In this document: positions 23,301 through 36,300 of the stretch, in pieces
Numbering within the stretch: position 1 is the stretch's first letter
Layout: every line of letters begins with the position of its first letter
Source: Luzula sylvatica
Lineage: Eukaryota; Streptophyta; Magnoliopsida; Poales; Juncaceae
Reading direction: 5' to 3'
Length of the DNA stretch: 64,000 nt
Assembly (NCBI GenBank): GCA_946800325.1
Contig: OX326956.1
Span: 72,985,087 to 73,049,086, forward strand
Notes under the pieces: generated by a model
What the model was told of the DNA's origin: nothing
The model's input: only the letters and a program-made list of their open reading frames with translations
The model's database searches: none
Program-made: the position numbers and the translations under genes

Positions 23301-24757
23301 ATGTGATAATCTTCATATTCAATAATTCAGGATGAAATTACCAAAAAAGCTGTATTTTCTGTTAATTCGGGTTCAAAATACATAATTTCCTAAATTCGTT
23401 CGCGCTGCTATATTCCTCTCGCCGGGGCGAGCGATTTTGATATAAAAATCGTGCCATTTGGAGAAAGATTGAGAAAGCCACAATTGGACAATCTTCATAT
23501 TCAATAATTCAAGAAGAAATTACAAAAAAAACAGTGTTTTTTGTTAATTCGGGTTCAAAATACGTAATTTCCCAAATTCGGCTGCGCGGCTGCAGTCCTC
23601 TCGTCGAGGCGAGCGATTTTGATATAAAGATCGTGCCATTTGGAGAAAGTATGAGAAAGTTACAATGTGATAATCTTCATATTCAATAATTCAGGATGAA
23701 ATTACCAAAAAAGCTGTATTTTCTGTTAATTCGGGTTCAAAATACATAATTTCCCAAATTCGTTCGTGCTGCTGTATTCCTCTCGCCGGGGCGAGCGATT
23801 TTGATATAGAAATCGTGTCATTTGGAGAAAGATTGAGAAATCCACAATTGGACAATCTTCGTATTCAATAATTCAAGTAGAAATTACAAAAAAAAACAGT
23901 GTATTTTGTTAATTCGGGTTCAAAATACGTAATTTCCCAAATTCGGCCGCGATGCTGCATTCCTCTCGTCGAGGCGAGCGATTTTGATATAAAGATCGTG
24001 CCATTTGGAGAAAGTATGAGAAAGTTACAATGTGATAAACTTCATATTCAATAATTCAGGATGAAATTACCAAAAAAGCTGTATTTTCTGTTAATTCGGG
24101 TTCAAAATACATAATTTCCCAAATTCGTTCGCGTTGCTGTATTCCTCTCGCCGGGGCGAGCGATTTTGATATAAAAATCGTGCCATTTGGAGAAAGATTG
24201 AGAAAGCCACAATTGGACAATCTTCATATTCAATAATTCAAGAAGAAATTACAAAAAAAACAGTGTTTTTTGTTAATTCGGGTTCAAAATACGTAATTTC
24301 CCAAATTCGGCCGCGCTGCTGCATTCCTCTCATCGAGGCGAGCGATTTTGATATAAAGATCGTGCCATTTGGAAAAAGTATGAGAAAGTTACAATGTGAT
24401 AATCTTCATATTCAATAATTCAGGATGAAATTACCAAAAAAGCTGTATTTTCTGTTAATTCGGGTTCGAAATACATAATTTCCTAAATTCGTTCGCGCTG
24501 CTGTATTCCTCTCGCCGGGGCGAGCGATTTTGATATAAAAATCGTGCCATTTGGAGAAAGATTGAGAAAGCCACAATTGGACAATCTTCATATTCAATAA
24601 TTCAAGAAGAAATTACAAAAAAAACAGTGTTTTTTGTTAATTCGGGTTCAAAATACGTAATTTCCCAAATTCGGCTGCGCGGCTGCATTCCTCTCGTCGA
24701 GGCGAGCGATTTTGATATAAAGATCGTGCCATTTGGAGAAAGTATGAGAAAGTTACA
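18932..24757. repeat. Series of four 1456/1457 bp (4-dimer) higher-order repeats
   Basis: The units are 18932-20387, 20388-21843, 21844-23300 and 23301-24757. The cctaaattc/ggctgc dimer opens each unit and a gatgctgc B ends the second dimer. The cgagagatttt marker links the first two (19241 and 20697). The gcagtcctc marker (about 22134 and 23591) and the atagaaatc marker (22351 and 23808) link the last two. The extra base in 1457 is one added A in the second B monomer. In the final unit the third dimer changes to the gataaacttc type and the fourth returns to the opening type, which starts the three-dimer pattern that follows. Confidence 0.78.
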
Positions 24758-26577
24758 ATGTGATAAACTTCATATTCAATAATTCAGGATGAAATTACCA
24801 AAAAAGCTGTATTTTCTGTTAATTCGGGTTCAAAATACATAATATCCCAAATTCGTTCGCGCTGCTGTATTCCTCTCGCCGGGGCGAGCGATTTTGATAT
24901 AAAAATCGTGCCATTTGGAGAAAGATTGAGAAAGCCACAATTGGACAATCTTCATATTCAATAATTCAAGAAGAAATTACAAAAAAAACATTGTTTTTTG
25001 TTAATTCGGGTTCAAAATACGTAATTTCCCAAATTCGGCCGCGATGCTGCATTCCTCTCGTCGAGGCGAGCGATTTTGATATAAAGATCGTGCCATTTGG
25101 AGAAAGTATGAGAAAGTTACAATGTGATAATCTTCATATTCAATAATTCAGGATGAAATTACCAAAAAAGCTGTATTTTCTGTTAATTCGGGTTCAAAAT
25201 ACATAATTTCCCAAATTCGTTCGCGCTGCTGTATTCCTCTCGCCGGGGCGAGCGATTTTGATATAAAAATCGTGCCATTTGGAGAAAGATTGAGAAAGCC
25301 ACAATTGGACAATCTTCATATTCAATAATTCAAGAAGAAATTACAAAAAAAACATTGTTTTTTGTTAATTCGGGTTCAATATACGTAATTTCCCAAATTC
25401 TGCCGCGCGGCTGCATTCCTCTCGTCGAGGCGAGCGATTTTGATATAAAGATCGTGCCATTTGGAGAAAGTATGAGAAAGTTACAATGTGATAATCTTCA
25501 TATTCAATAATTCAGGATGAAATTACCAAAAAAGCTGTATTTTCTGTTAATTCGGGTTCAAAATACATAATTTCCCAAAATCGTTCGCGCTGCTGTATTC
25601 CTCTCGCCGGGGCGAGCGATTTTGATATAAAAATCGTGCCATTTGGAGAAAGATTGAGAAAGCCACAATTGGACAATCTTCATATTCAATAATTCAAGAA
25701 GAAATTACAAAAAAAGCAGTATTTTTTGGTTAATTCGGGTTCAAAATACGTAATTTCCCAAATTCGGCCGCGCTGCTGCATACCTCTCGTCGAGGCGAGC
25801 GATTTTGATATAAAGATCGTGCCATTTGAAGAAAGTATGAGAAAGTTACAATGTGATAATCTTCATATTCAATAATTCAGGATGAAATTACCAAAAAAGC
25901 TGTATTTTCTGTTAATTCGGGTCCAAAATACATAATTTACCAAATTCGTTAGCGCTGCTGTATTCCTCTCGCCGGGGCGAGCGATTTTGATATAAAAATC
26001 GTGCCATTTGGAGAAAGATTGAGAAAGCCACAATTGGACAATCTTCATATTCAATAATTCAAGACGAAATTACAAAAAAAATAGTATTTTTTGTTAATTC
26101 GGGTTCAAAATACGTAATTTCCCAAATTCGGCCGCGTTGCTGCATTCCTCTCGTCGAGGCGAGCGATTTTGATATAAAGATCGTGCCATTTGGAGAAAGT
26201 ATGAGAAAGTTACAATGTGATAATCCTCATATTCAATAATTCATGATGAAATTATCAAAAAAGCTGTATTTTCTGTTAATTCGGGTCCAAAATACATAAT
26301 TTCCCAAATTCGTTCGCGCTGCTGTATTCCTCTCGCCGGGGCGAGCAATTTTGATATAAAAATCGTGCCATTTGGAGAAAGATTGAGAAAGCCACAATTG
26401 GACAATCTTCATATTCAATAATTCAAGAAGAAAATACAAAAAAACAGTATTTTTTGTTAATTCGGGTTCAAAATACGTAATTTCCCAAATTCGGCCGCGC
26501 CACTGCATTCCTCTCGTCGAGGCGAGTGATTTTGATATAAAGATCGTGCCATTTGGAGAAAGATTGAGAAATCTACA
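24758..26577. repeat. Irregular segment with variants typical of the far 3' zone
   Basis: These dimers do not follow the regular repeat on either side. The segment contains a 436 bp marker cassette at 25400-25835, two B monomers with acattgtttttt, and units with gataatcctc, aattatcaaaa and gcaatttt that are otherwise found after about 50 kb. From 25400 to about 26.7 kb it is in register with 51086 to about 52.4 kb at a constant offset of 25,686 bp. Confidence 0.78.
25400..25835. repeat. Marker cassette copy 1 (436 bp, six copies in window)
   Basis: This combination of linked private variants always travels together: cttgccg-type change attctgccgcgcgg in one B, cccaaaatcg in the next A, then a B with agcagtattttttggtt, ctgcatacctc and tttgaagaaag. 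The six copies are at 25400, 39061, 43070, 47806, 49993 and 51086, with identical internal spacing (316 bp from the first marker to gcagt). The set works as a tracer of segment copying across the array. Confidence 0.85.
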
Positions 26578-26587
26578 ATTGGACAAT
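26562..26587. repeat. B-to-A exchange tract at a monomer boundary (six in window)
   Basis: The B monomer ends with the A-type tail (gattgagaaatctacaa) and the next A begins with the B-type ttggacaat. About 26 bp of the opposite junction type is thus substituted while the array phase stays intact. The other tracts are at 52248-52273, 56753-56778, 58571-58596, 60390-60415 and 61481-61506. Phase is preserved, so short gene-conversion tracts fit better than unequal crossover. Most of these B monomers also carry ggccgcgccactgc and a shortened poly-A run, and are copies of one another; 56753 appears to be a separate event. Confidence 0.75.
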
Positions 26588-28763
26588 CTTCATATTCAAT
26601 AATTCAGGATGAAATTACCAAAAAAGCTGTATTTTCTGTTAATTCGAGTTCAAAATACATAATTTCCCAAATTCGTTCGCGCTGCTGTATTCCTCTCGCC
26701 GGGGCGAGCGATTTTGATATAAAAATCGTGCCATTTGGAGAAAGATTGAGAAAGCCACAATTGGACAATCTTCATATTCAATAATTCAAGAAGAAATTAC
26801 AAAAAAAACAGTGTTTTTTGTTAATTCGGGTTCAAAATACGTAATTTCCCAAATTCGGCTGCGCGGCTGCATTCCTCTCGTCGAGGCGAGCGATTTTGAT
26901 ATAAAGATCGTGCCATTTGGAGAAAGTATGAGAAAGTTACAATGTGATAATCTTCATATTCAATAATTCAGGATGAAATTACCAAAAAAGCTGTATTTTC
27001 TGTTAATTCGGGTTCAAAATACATAATTTCCCAAATTCGTTCGCGCTGCTGTATTCCTCTCGCCGGGGCGAGCGATTTTGATATAGAAATCGTGCCATTT
27101 GGAGAAAGATTGAGAAATCCACAATTGGACAATCTTCGTATTCAATAATTCAAGAAGAAATTACAAAAAAAAACAGTGTATTTTGTTAATTCGGGTTCAA
27201 AATACGTAATTTCCCAAATTCGGCCGCGATGCTGCATTCCTCTCGTCGAGGCGAGCGATTTTGATATAAAGATCGTGCCATTTGGAGAAAGTATGAGAAA
27301 GTTACAATGTGATAAACTTCATATTCAATAATTCAGGATGAAATTACCAAAAAAGCTGTATTTTCTGTTAATTCGGGTTCAAAATACATAATTTCCCAAA
27401 TTCGTTCGCGCTGCTGTATTCCTCTCGCCGGGGCGAGCGATTTTGATATAAAAATCGTGCCATTTGGAGAAAGATTGAGAAAGCCACAATTGGACAATCT
27501 TCATATTCAATAATTCAAGAAGAAATTACAAAAAAAACAGTGTTTTTTGTTAATTCGGGTTCAAAATACGTAATTTCCCAAATTCGGCCGCGCTGCTGCA
27601 TTCCTCTCATCGAGGCGACCGATTTTGATATAAAGATCGTGCCATTTGGAAAAAGTATGAGAAAGTTACAATGTGATAATCTTCATATTCAATAATTCAG
27701 GATGAAATTACCAAAAAAGTTGTATTTTCTGTTAATTCGGGTTCAAAATACATAATTTCCTAAATTCGTTCGCGCTGCTGTGTTCCTCTCGCCGGGGCGA
27801 GCGATTTTGATATAAAAATCGTGCCATTCGGAGAAAGATTGAGAAAGCCACAATTGGACAATCTTCATATTCAATAATTCAAGAAGAAATTACAAAAAAA
27901 ACAGTGTTTTTTGTTAATTCGGGTTCAAAATACGTAATTTCCCCAATTCGGCTGCGCGGCTGCATTCCTCTCGTTGAGGCGAGCGATTTTGATATAAAGA
28001 TCGTGCCATTTGGAGAAAGTATGAGAAAGTTACAATGTGATAATCTTCATATTCAATAATTCAGGATGAAATTACCAAAAAAGCTGTATTTTCTGTTAAT
28101 TCGGGTTCAAAATACATAATTTTCCAAATTCGTTCGCGCTGCTGTATTCCTCTCGCCGGGGCGAGCGATTTTGATATAGAAATCGTGCCATTTGGAGAAA
28201 GATTGAGAAATCCACAATTGGACAATCTTCGTATTCAATAATTCAAGAAGAAATTACAAAAAAAAACAGTGTATTTTGTTAATTCGGGTTCAAAATACGT
28301 AATTTCCCAAATTCGGCCGCGATGCTGCATTCCTCTCGTCGAGGCGAGCGATTTTGATATAAAGATCGTGCCATTTGGAGAAAGTATGAGAAAGTTACAA
28401 TGTGATAAACTTCATATTCAATAATTCAGGATGAAATTACCAAAAAAGCTGTATTTTCTGTTAATTCGGGTTCAAAATACATAATTTCCCAAATTCGTTC
28501 GCGCTGCTGTATTCCTCTCGCCGGGGCGAGCGATTTTGATATAAAAATCGTGCCATTTGGAGAAAGATTGAGAAAGCCACAATTGGACAATCTTCATATT
28601 CAATAATTCAAGAAGAAATTACAAAAAAAACAGTGTTTTTTGTTAATTCGGGTTCAAAATACGTAATTTCCCAAATTCGGCCGCGCTGCTGCATTCCTCT
28701 CATCGAGGCAAGCGATTTTGATATAAAGATCGTGCCATTTGGAAAAAGTATGAGAAAGTTACA
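26578..28763. repeat. Two 1093 bp (3-dimer) higher-order repeat units
   Basis: The units are 26578-27670 and 27671-28763, and the pattern continues past 28764. Each has a first dimer ending in ggctgcgcggctgc, a second with atagaaatc in A and an expanded poly-A plus gatgctgc in B, and a third opening with gataaacttc and ending in a catcgagg B with ggaaaaagtatg. The atagaaatc marker lies at 27085, 28178 and 29271, a step of 1093 each time. The pattern looks like the upstream 4-dimer unit with one dimer lost. Confidence 0.8.
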
Positions 28764-31700
28764 ATGTGATAATCTTCATATTCAATAATTCCGGATGAAA
28801 TTACCAAAAAAGCTGTATTTTCTGTTAATTCGGGTTCAAAATACATAATTTCCTAAATTCGTTCGCGCTGCTGTATTCCTCTCGCCGGGGCGAGCGATTT
28901 TGATATAAAAATCGTGCCATTTGGAAAAAGATTGAGAAAGCCACAATTGGACAATCTTCATATTCAATAATTCAAGAAGAAATTACAAAAAAAACAGTGT
29001 TTTTTGTTAATTCGGGTTCAAAATACGTAATTTCCCAAATTCGGCTGCGCGGCTGCATTCCTCTCGTCGAGGCGAGCGATTTTGATATAAAGATCGTGCC
29101 ATTTGGAGAAAGTATGAGAAAGTTACAATGTGATAATCTTCATATTCAATAATTCAGGATGAAATTACCAAAAAAGCTGTATTTTCTGTTAATTCGGGTT
29201 CAAAATACATAATTTCCCAAATTCGTTCGCGCTGCTGTATTCCTCTCGCCGGGGCGAGCGATTTTGATATAGAAATCGTGCCATTTGGAGAAAGATTGAG
29301 AAATCCACAATTGGACAATCTTCGTATTCAATAATTCAAGAAGAAATTACAAAAAAAAACAGTGTATTTTGTTAATTCGGGTTCAAAATACGTAATTTCC
29401 CAAATTCGGCCGCGATGCTGCATTCCTCTAGTCGAGGCGAGCGATTTTGATACAAAGATCGTGCCATTTGGAGAAAGTATGAGAAAGTTACAATGTGATA
29501 AACTTCATATTCAATAATTCAGGATGAAATTACCAAAAAAGCTGTATTTTCTGTTAATTCGGGTTCAAAATACATAATATCCCAAATTCGTTCGCGCTGC
29601 TGTATTCCTCTCGCCGGGGCGAGGGATTTTGATATAAAAATCGTGCCATTTGGAGAAAGATTGAGAAAGCCACAATTGGACAATCTTCATATTCAATAAT
29701 TCAAGAAGAAATTACAAAAAAAACAGTGTTTTTTGTTAATTCGGGTTCAAAATACGTAATTTCCCAAATTCGGCTGCGCGGCTGCATTCCTCTCGTCGAG
29801 GCGAGCGATTTTGATATAAAGATCGTGCCATTTGGAGAAAGTATGAGAAAGTTACAATGTGATAATCTTCATATTCAATAATTCAGGATGAAATTACCAA
29901 AAAAGCTGTATTTTCTGTTAATTCGGGTTCAAAATACATAATTTCCCAAATTCGTTCGCGCTGCTGTATTCCTCTCGCCGGGGCGAGCGATTTTGATATA
30001 GAAATCGTGCCATTTGGAGAAAGATTGAGAAATCCACAATTGGACAATCTTCGTATTCAATAATTCAAGAAGAAATTACAAAAAAAAACAGTGTATTTTG
30101 TTAATTCGGGTTCAAAATACGTAATTTCCCAAATTCGGCCGCGATGCTGCATTCCTCTCGTCGAGGCGAGCGATTTTGATATAAAGATCGTGCCATTTGG
30201 AGAAAGTATGAGAAAGTTACAATGTGATAAACTTCATATTCAATAATTCAGGATGAAATTACCAAAAAAACTGTATTTTCTGTTAATTCGGGTTCAAAAT
30301 ACATAATATCCCAAATTCGTTCGCGCTGCTGTATTCCTCTCGCCGGGGCGAGGGATTTTGATATAAAAATCGTGCCATTTGGAGAAAGATTGAGAAAGCC
30401 ACAATTGGACAATCTTCATATTCAATAATTCAAGAAGAAATTACAAAAAAAACAGTGTTTTTTGTTAATTCGGGTTCAAAATACGTAATTTCCCAAATTC
30501 GGCCGCGCTGCTGCATTCCTCTCTTCGAGGCGAGCGATTTTGATATAAAGATCGTGCCATTTGGAGAAAGTATGAGAAAGTTACAATGTGATAATCTTCT
30601 TATTCAATAATTCAGGATGAAATTACCAAAAAAGCTGTATTTTCTGTTAATTCGGGTTCAAAATACATAATTTCCCAAATTCGTTCGCGCTGCTGTATTC
30701 CTCTCGCCGGGGCGAGCGATTTTGATATAAAAATCGTGCCATTTGGAGAAAGATTGAGAAAGCCACAATTGGACAATCTTCATATTCAATAATTCAAGAA
30801 GAAATTACAAAAAAAACAGTGTTTTTTGTTAATTCGGGTTCAAAATACGTAATTTCCCAAATTCGGCCGCGGTGCTGCATTCCTCTCATCGAGGCAAGCG
30901 ATTTTGATATAAAGATCGTGCCATTTGGAAAAAGTATGAGAAAGTTACAATGTGATAATCTTCATATTCAATAATTCAGGATGAAATTACCAAAAAAGCT
31001 GTATTTTCTGTTAATTCGGGTTCAAAATACATAATTTCCTAAATTCGTTCGCGCTGCTGTATTCCTCTCGCCGGGGCGAGCGATTTTGATATAAAAATCG
31101 TGCCATTTGGAAAAAGATTGAGAAAGCCACAATTGGACAATCTTCATATTCAATAATTCAAGAAGAAATTACAAAAAAAACAGTGTTTTTTGTTAATTCG
31201 GGTTCAAAATACGTAATTTCCCAAATTCGGCTGCGCGGCTGCATTCCTCTCGTCGAGGCGAGCGATTTTGATATAAAGATCGTGCCATTTGGAGAAAGTA
31301 TGAGAAAGTTACAATGTGATAATCTTCATATTCAATAATTCAGGATGAAATTACCAAAAAAGCTGTATTTTCTGTTAATTCGGGTTCAAAATACATAATT
31401 TCCCAAATTCGTTCGCGCTGCTGTATTCCTCTCGCCGGGGCGAGCGATTTTGATATAGAAATCGTGCCATTTGGAGAAAGATTGAGAAATCCACAATTGG
31501 ACAATCTTCGTATTCAATAATTCAAGAAGAAATTACAAAAAAAAACAGTGTATTTTGTTAATTCGGGTTCAAAATACGTAATTTCCCAAATTCGGCCGCG
31601 ATGCTGCATTCCTCTCGTCGAGGCGAGCGATTTTGATATAAAGATCGTGCCATTTGGAGAAAGTATGAGAAAGTTACAATGTGATAAACTTCATATTCAA

Positions 31701-33264
31701 TAATTCAGGATGAAATTACCAAAAAAGCTGTATTTTCTGTTAATTCGGGTTCAAAATACATAATATCCCAAATTCGTTCGCGCTGCTGTATTCCTCTCGC
31801 CGGGGCGAGCGATTTTGATATAAAAATCGTGCCATTTGGAGAAAGATTGAGAAAGCCACAATTGGACAATCTTCATATTCAATAATTCAAGAAGAAATTA
31901 CAAAAAAAATAGTGTTTTTTGTTAATTCGGGTTCAAAATACGTAATTTCCCAAATTCGGCCGCGCTGCTGCATTCCTCTCTTCGAGGCGAGCGATTTTGA
32001 TATAAAGATCGTGCCATTTGGAGAAAGTATGAGAAAGTTACAATGTGATAATCTTCTTATTCAATAATTCAGGATGAAATTACCAAAAAAGCTGTATTTT
32101 CTGTTAATTCGGGTTCAAAATACATAATTTCCTAAATTCGTTCGCGCTGCTGTATTCCTCTCGCCGGGGCGAGCGATTTTGATATAAAAATCGTGCCATT
32201 TGGAGAAAGATTGAGAAAGCCACAATTGGACAATCTTCATATTCAATAATTCAAGAAGAAATTACAAAAAAAACAGTGTTTTTTGTTAATTCGGGTTCAA
32301 AATACGTAATTTCCCAAATTCGGCCGCGGTGCTGCATTCCTCTCATCGTGGCAAGCGATTTTGATATAAAGATCGTGCCATTTGGAAAAAGTATGAGAAA
32401 GTTACAATGTGATAATCTTCATATTCAATAATTCAGGATGAAATTACCAAAAAAGCTGTATTTTCTGTTAATTCGGGTTCAAAATACATAATTTCCTAAA
32501 TTCGTTCGCGCTGCTGTATTCCTCTCGCCGGGGCGAGCGATTTTGATATAAAAATCGTGCCATTTGGAAAAAGATTGAGAAAGCCCCAATTGGACAATCT
32601 TCATATTCAATAATTCAAGAAGAAATTACAAAAAAAACAGTGTTTTTTGTTAATTCGGGTTCAAAATAAGTAATTTCCCAAATTCGGCTGCGCGGCTGCA
32701 TTCCTCTCGTCGAGGCGAGCGATTTTGATATAAAGATCGTGCCATTTGGAGAAAGTATGAGAAAGTTACAATGTGATAATCTTCATATTCAATAATTCAG
32801 GATGAAATTACCAAAAAAGCTGTATTTTCTGTTAATTCGGGTTCAAAATACATAATTTCCAAAATTCGTTCGCGCTGCTGTATTCCTCTCGCCGGGGCGA
32901 GCGATTTTGATATAGAAATCGTGCCATTTGGAGAAAGATTGAGAAATCCACAATTGGACAATCTTCGTATTCAATAATTCAAGAAGAAATTACAAAAAAA
33001 AACAGTGTATTTTGTTAATTCGGGTTCAAAATACGTAATTTCCCAAATTCGGCCGCGATGCTGCATTCCTCTCGTCGAGGCGAGCGATTTTGATATAAAG
33101 ATCGTGCCATTTGGAGAAAGTATTAGAAAGTTACAATGTGATAAACTTCATATTCAATAATTCAGGATGAAATTACCAAAAAAGCTGTATTTTCTGTTAA
33201 TTCGGGTTCAAAATACATAATATCCCAAATTCGTTCGCGCTGCTGTATTCCTCTCGCCGGGGCG
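28711..33264. repeat. 4554 bp tandem duplication, copy 1
   Basis: The atagaaatc markers at 29271, 30000, 31457 and 32914 recur at 33825, 34554, 36011 and 37468, always at offset 4554. Other shared rarities are attccggatg (28791 and 33345), gagggatttt, cttcttattc, catcgtggcaagcg, aagccccaatt (32584 and 37138) and gtattagaaag. I noticed only a handful of differences, such as ctctagtcgagg near 29427 in this copy only. The length is 12.5 dimers plus 4 poly-A bases. Confidence 0.88.
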
Positions 33265-33317
33265 AGCGATTTTGATATAAAGATCGTGCCATTTGGAAAA
33301 AGTATGAGAAAGTTACA
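33136..33317. repeat. Hybrid A/B monomer at the 4554 bp duplication junction
   Basis: The monomer begins as the gataaacttc/ataatatccc A type and carries gccggggcg. After the shared core agcgattttgatataaa (33265-33281) it continues as the B tail with aaagatc and ggaaaaagtatgag, followed by another A. The left parent is seen intact at 37690-37860 and the right parent at 28690-28760. The crossover is therefore confined to those 17 shared bases. Confidence 0.9.
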
Positions 33318-36300
33318 ATGTGATAATCTTCATATTCAATAATTCCGGATGAAATTACCAAAAAAGCTGTATTTTCTGTTAATTCGGGTTCAAAATACAT
33401 AATTTCCTAAATTCGTTCGCGCTGCTGTATTCCTCTCGCCGGGGCGAGCGATTTTGATATAAAAATCGTGCCATTTGGAAAAAGATTGAGAAAGCCACAA
33501 TTGGACAATCTTCATATTCAATAATTCAAGAAGAAATTACAAAAAAAACAGTGTTTTTTGTTAATTCGGGTTCAAAATACGTAATTTCCCAAATTCGGCT
33601 GCGCGGCTGCATTCCTCTCGTCGAGGCGAGCGATTTTGATATAAAGATCGTGCCATTTGGAGAAAGTATGAGAAAGTTACAATGTGATAATCTTCATATT
33701 CAATAATTCAGGATGAAATTACCAAAAAAGCTGTATTTTCTGTTAATTCGGGTTCAAAATACATAATTTCCCAAATTCGTTCGCGCTGCTGTATTCCTCT
33801 CGCCGGGGCGAGCGATTTTGATATAGAAATCGTGCCATTTGGAGAAAGATTGAGAAATCCACAATTGGACAATCTTCGTATTCAATAATTCAAGAAGAAA
33901 TTACAAAAAAAAACAGTGTATTTTGTTAATTCGGGTTCAAAATACGTAATTTCCCAAATTCGGCCGCGATGCTGCATTCCTCTCGTCGAGGCGAGCGATT
34001 TTGATACAAAGATCGTGCCATTTGGAGAAAGTATGAGAAAGTTACAATGTGATAAACTTCATATTCAATAATTCAGGATGAAATTACCAAAAAAGCTGTA
34101 TTTTCTGTTAATTCGGGTTCAAAATACATAATATCCCAAATTCGTTCGCGCTGCTGTATTCCTCTCGCCGGGGCGAGGGATTTTGATATAAAAATCGTGC
34201 CATTTGGAGAAAGATTGAGAAAGCCACAATTGGACAATCTTCATATTCAATAATTCAAGAAGAAATTACAAAAAAAACAGTGTTTTTTGTTAATTCGGGT
34301 TCAAAATACGTAATTTCCCAAATTCGGCTGCGCGGCTGCATTCCTCTCGTCGAGGCGAGCGATTTTGATATAAAGATCGTGCCATTTGGAGAAAGTATGA
34401 GAAAGTTACAATGTGATAATCTTCATATTCAATAATTCAGGATGAAATTACCAAAAAAGCTGTATTTTCTGTTAATTCGGGTTCAAAATACATAATTTCC
34501 CAAATTCGTTCGCGCTGCTGTATTCCTCTCGCCGGGGCGAGCGATTTTGATATAGAAATCGTGCCATTTGGAGAAAGATTGAGAAATCCACAATTGGACA
34601 ATCTTCGTATTCAATAATTCAAGAAGAAATTACAAAAAAAAACAGTGTATTTTGTTAATTCGGGTTCAAAATACGTAATTTCCCAAATTCGGCCGCGATG
34701 CTGCATTCCTCTCGTCGAGGCGAGCGATTTTGATATAAAGATCGTGCCATTTGGAGAAAGTATGAGAAAGTTACAATGTGATAAACTTCATATTCAATAA
34801 TTCAGGATGAAATTACCAAAAAAACTGTATTTTCTGTTAATTCGGGTTCAAAATACATAATATCCCAAATTCGTTCGCGCTGCTGTATTCCTCTCGCCGG
34901 GGCGAGGGATTTTGATATAAAAATCGTGCCATTTGGAGAAAGATTGAGAAAGCCACAATTGGACAATCTTCATATTCAATAATTCAAGAAGAAATTACAA
35001 AAAAAACAGTGTTTTTTGTTAATTCGGGTTCAAAATACGTAATTTCCCAAATTCGGCCGCGCTGCTGCGTTCCTCTCTTCGAGGCGAGCGATTTTGATAT
35101 AAAGATCGTGCCATTTGGAGAAAGTATGAGAAAGTTACAATGTGATAATCTTCTTATTCAATAATTCAGGATGAAATTACCAAAAAAGCTGTATTTTCTG
35201 TTAATTCGGGTTCAAAATACATAATTTCCCAAATTCGTTCGCGCTGCTGTATTCCTCTCGCCGGGGCGAGCGATTTTGATATAAAAATCGTGCCATTTGG
35301 AGAAAGATTGAGAAAGCCACAATTGGACAATCTTCATATTCAATAATTCAAGAAGAAATTACAAAAAAAACAGTGTTTTTTGTTAATTCGGGTTCAAAAT
35401 ACGTAATTTCCCAAATTCGGCCGCGGTGCTGCATTCCTCTCATCGAGGCAAGCGATTTTGATATAAAGATCGTGCCATTTGGAAAAAGTATGAGAAAGTT
35501 ACAATGTGATAATCTTCATATTCAATAATTCAGGATGAAATTACCAAAAAAGCTGTATTTTCTGTTAATTCGGGTTCAAAATACATAATTTCCTAAATTC
35601 GTTCGCGCTGCTGTATTCCTCTCGCCGGGGCGAGCGATTTTGATATAAAAATCGTGCCATTTGGAAAAAGATTGAGAAAGCCACAATTGGACAATCTTCA
35701 TATTCAATAATTCAAGAAGAAATTACAAAAAAAACAGTGTTTTTTGTTAATTCGGGTTCAAAATACGTAATTTCCCAAATTCGGCTGCGCGGCTGCATTC
35801 CTCTCGTCGAGGCGAGCGATTTTGATATAAAGATCGTGCCATTTGGAGAAAGTATGAGAAAGTTACAATGTGATAATCTTCATATTCAATAATTCAGGAT
35901 GAAATTACCAAAAAAGCTGTATTTTCTGTTAATTCGGGTTCAAAATACATAATTTCCCAAATTCGTTCGCGCTGCTGTATTCCTCTCGCCGGGGCGAGCG
36001 ATTTTGATATAGAAATCGTGCCATTTGGAGAAAGATTGAGAAATCCACAATTGGACAATCTTCGTATTCAATAATTCAAGAAGAAATTACAAAAAAAAAC
36101 AGTGTATTTTGTTAATTCGGGTTCAAAATACGTAATTTCCCAAATTCGGCCGCGATGCTGCATTCCTCTCGTCGAGGCGAGCGATTTTGATATAAAGATC
36201 GTGCCATTTGGAGAAAGTATGAGAAAGTTACAATGTGATAAACTTCATATTCAATAATTCAGGATGAAATTACCAAAAAAGCTGTATTTTCTGTTAATTC

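Noticed and set aside
24412..24597. Minus-strand frames of about 61 codons (also 25869-26054, 37343-37528 and others of 61-91 codons up to 63975)
   Set aside because: These are the same satellite frame opened by single changes (gggttcgaaa or gggtccaaa) that remove the usual TGA, or read-through of monomer variants. A 182 bp monomer shifts frame by 2 and a 364 bp dimer by 1, so no frame persists through the array.
26233..26586. Minus-strand open frame of 117 codons, near-identical to one at 51919-52272
   Set aside because: It lies wholly within satellite sequence, spanning a hybrid-tailed B and an A monomer. It exists because a t-to-c change in gggtccaaaat turns a TGA into TGG and because a shortened poly-A run keeps the frame open. 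The second copy is part of the 25,686 bp register block. There is no domain, no codon signal and no constraint.
33197..33400. 67-codon minus-strand frame
   Set aside because: It is created by the hybrid monomer at the 4554 bp duplication junction joining two frames. It is a by-product of recombination, not a gene.
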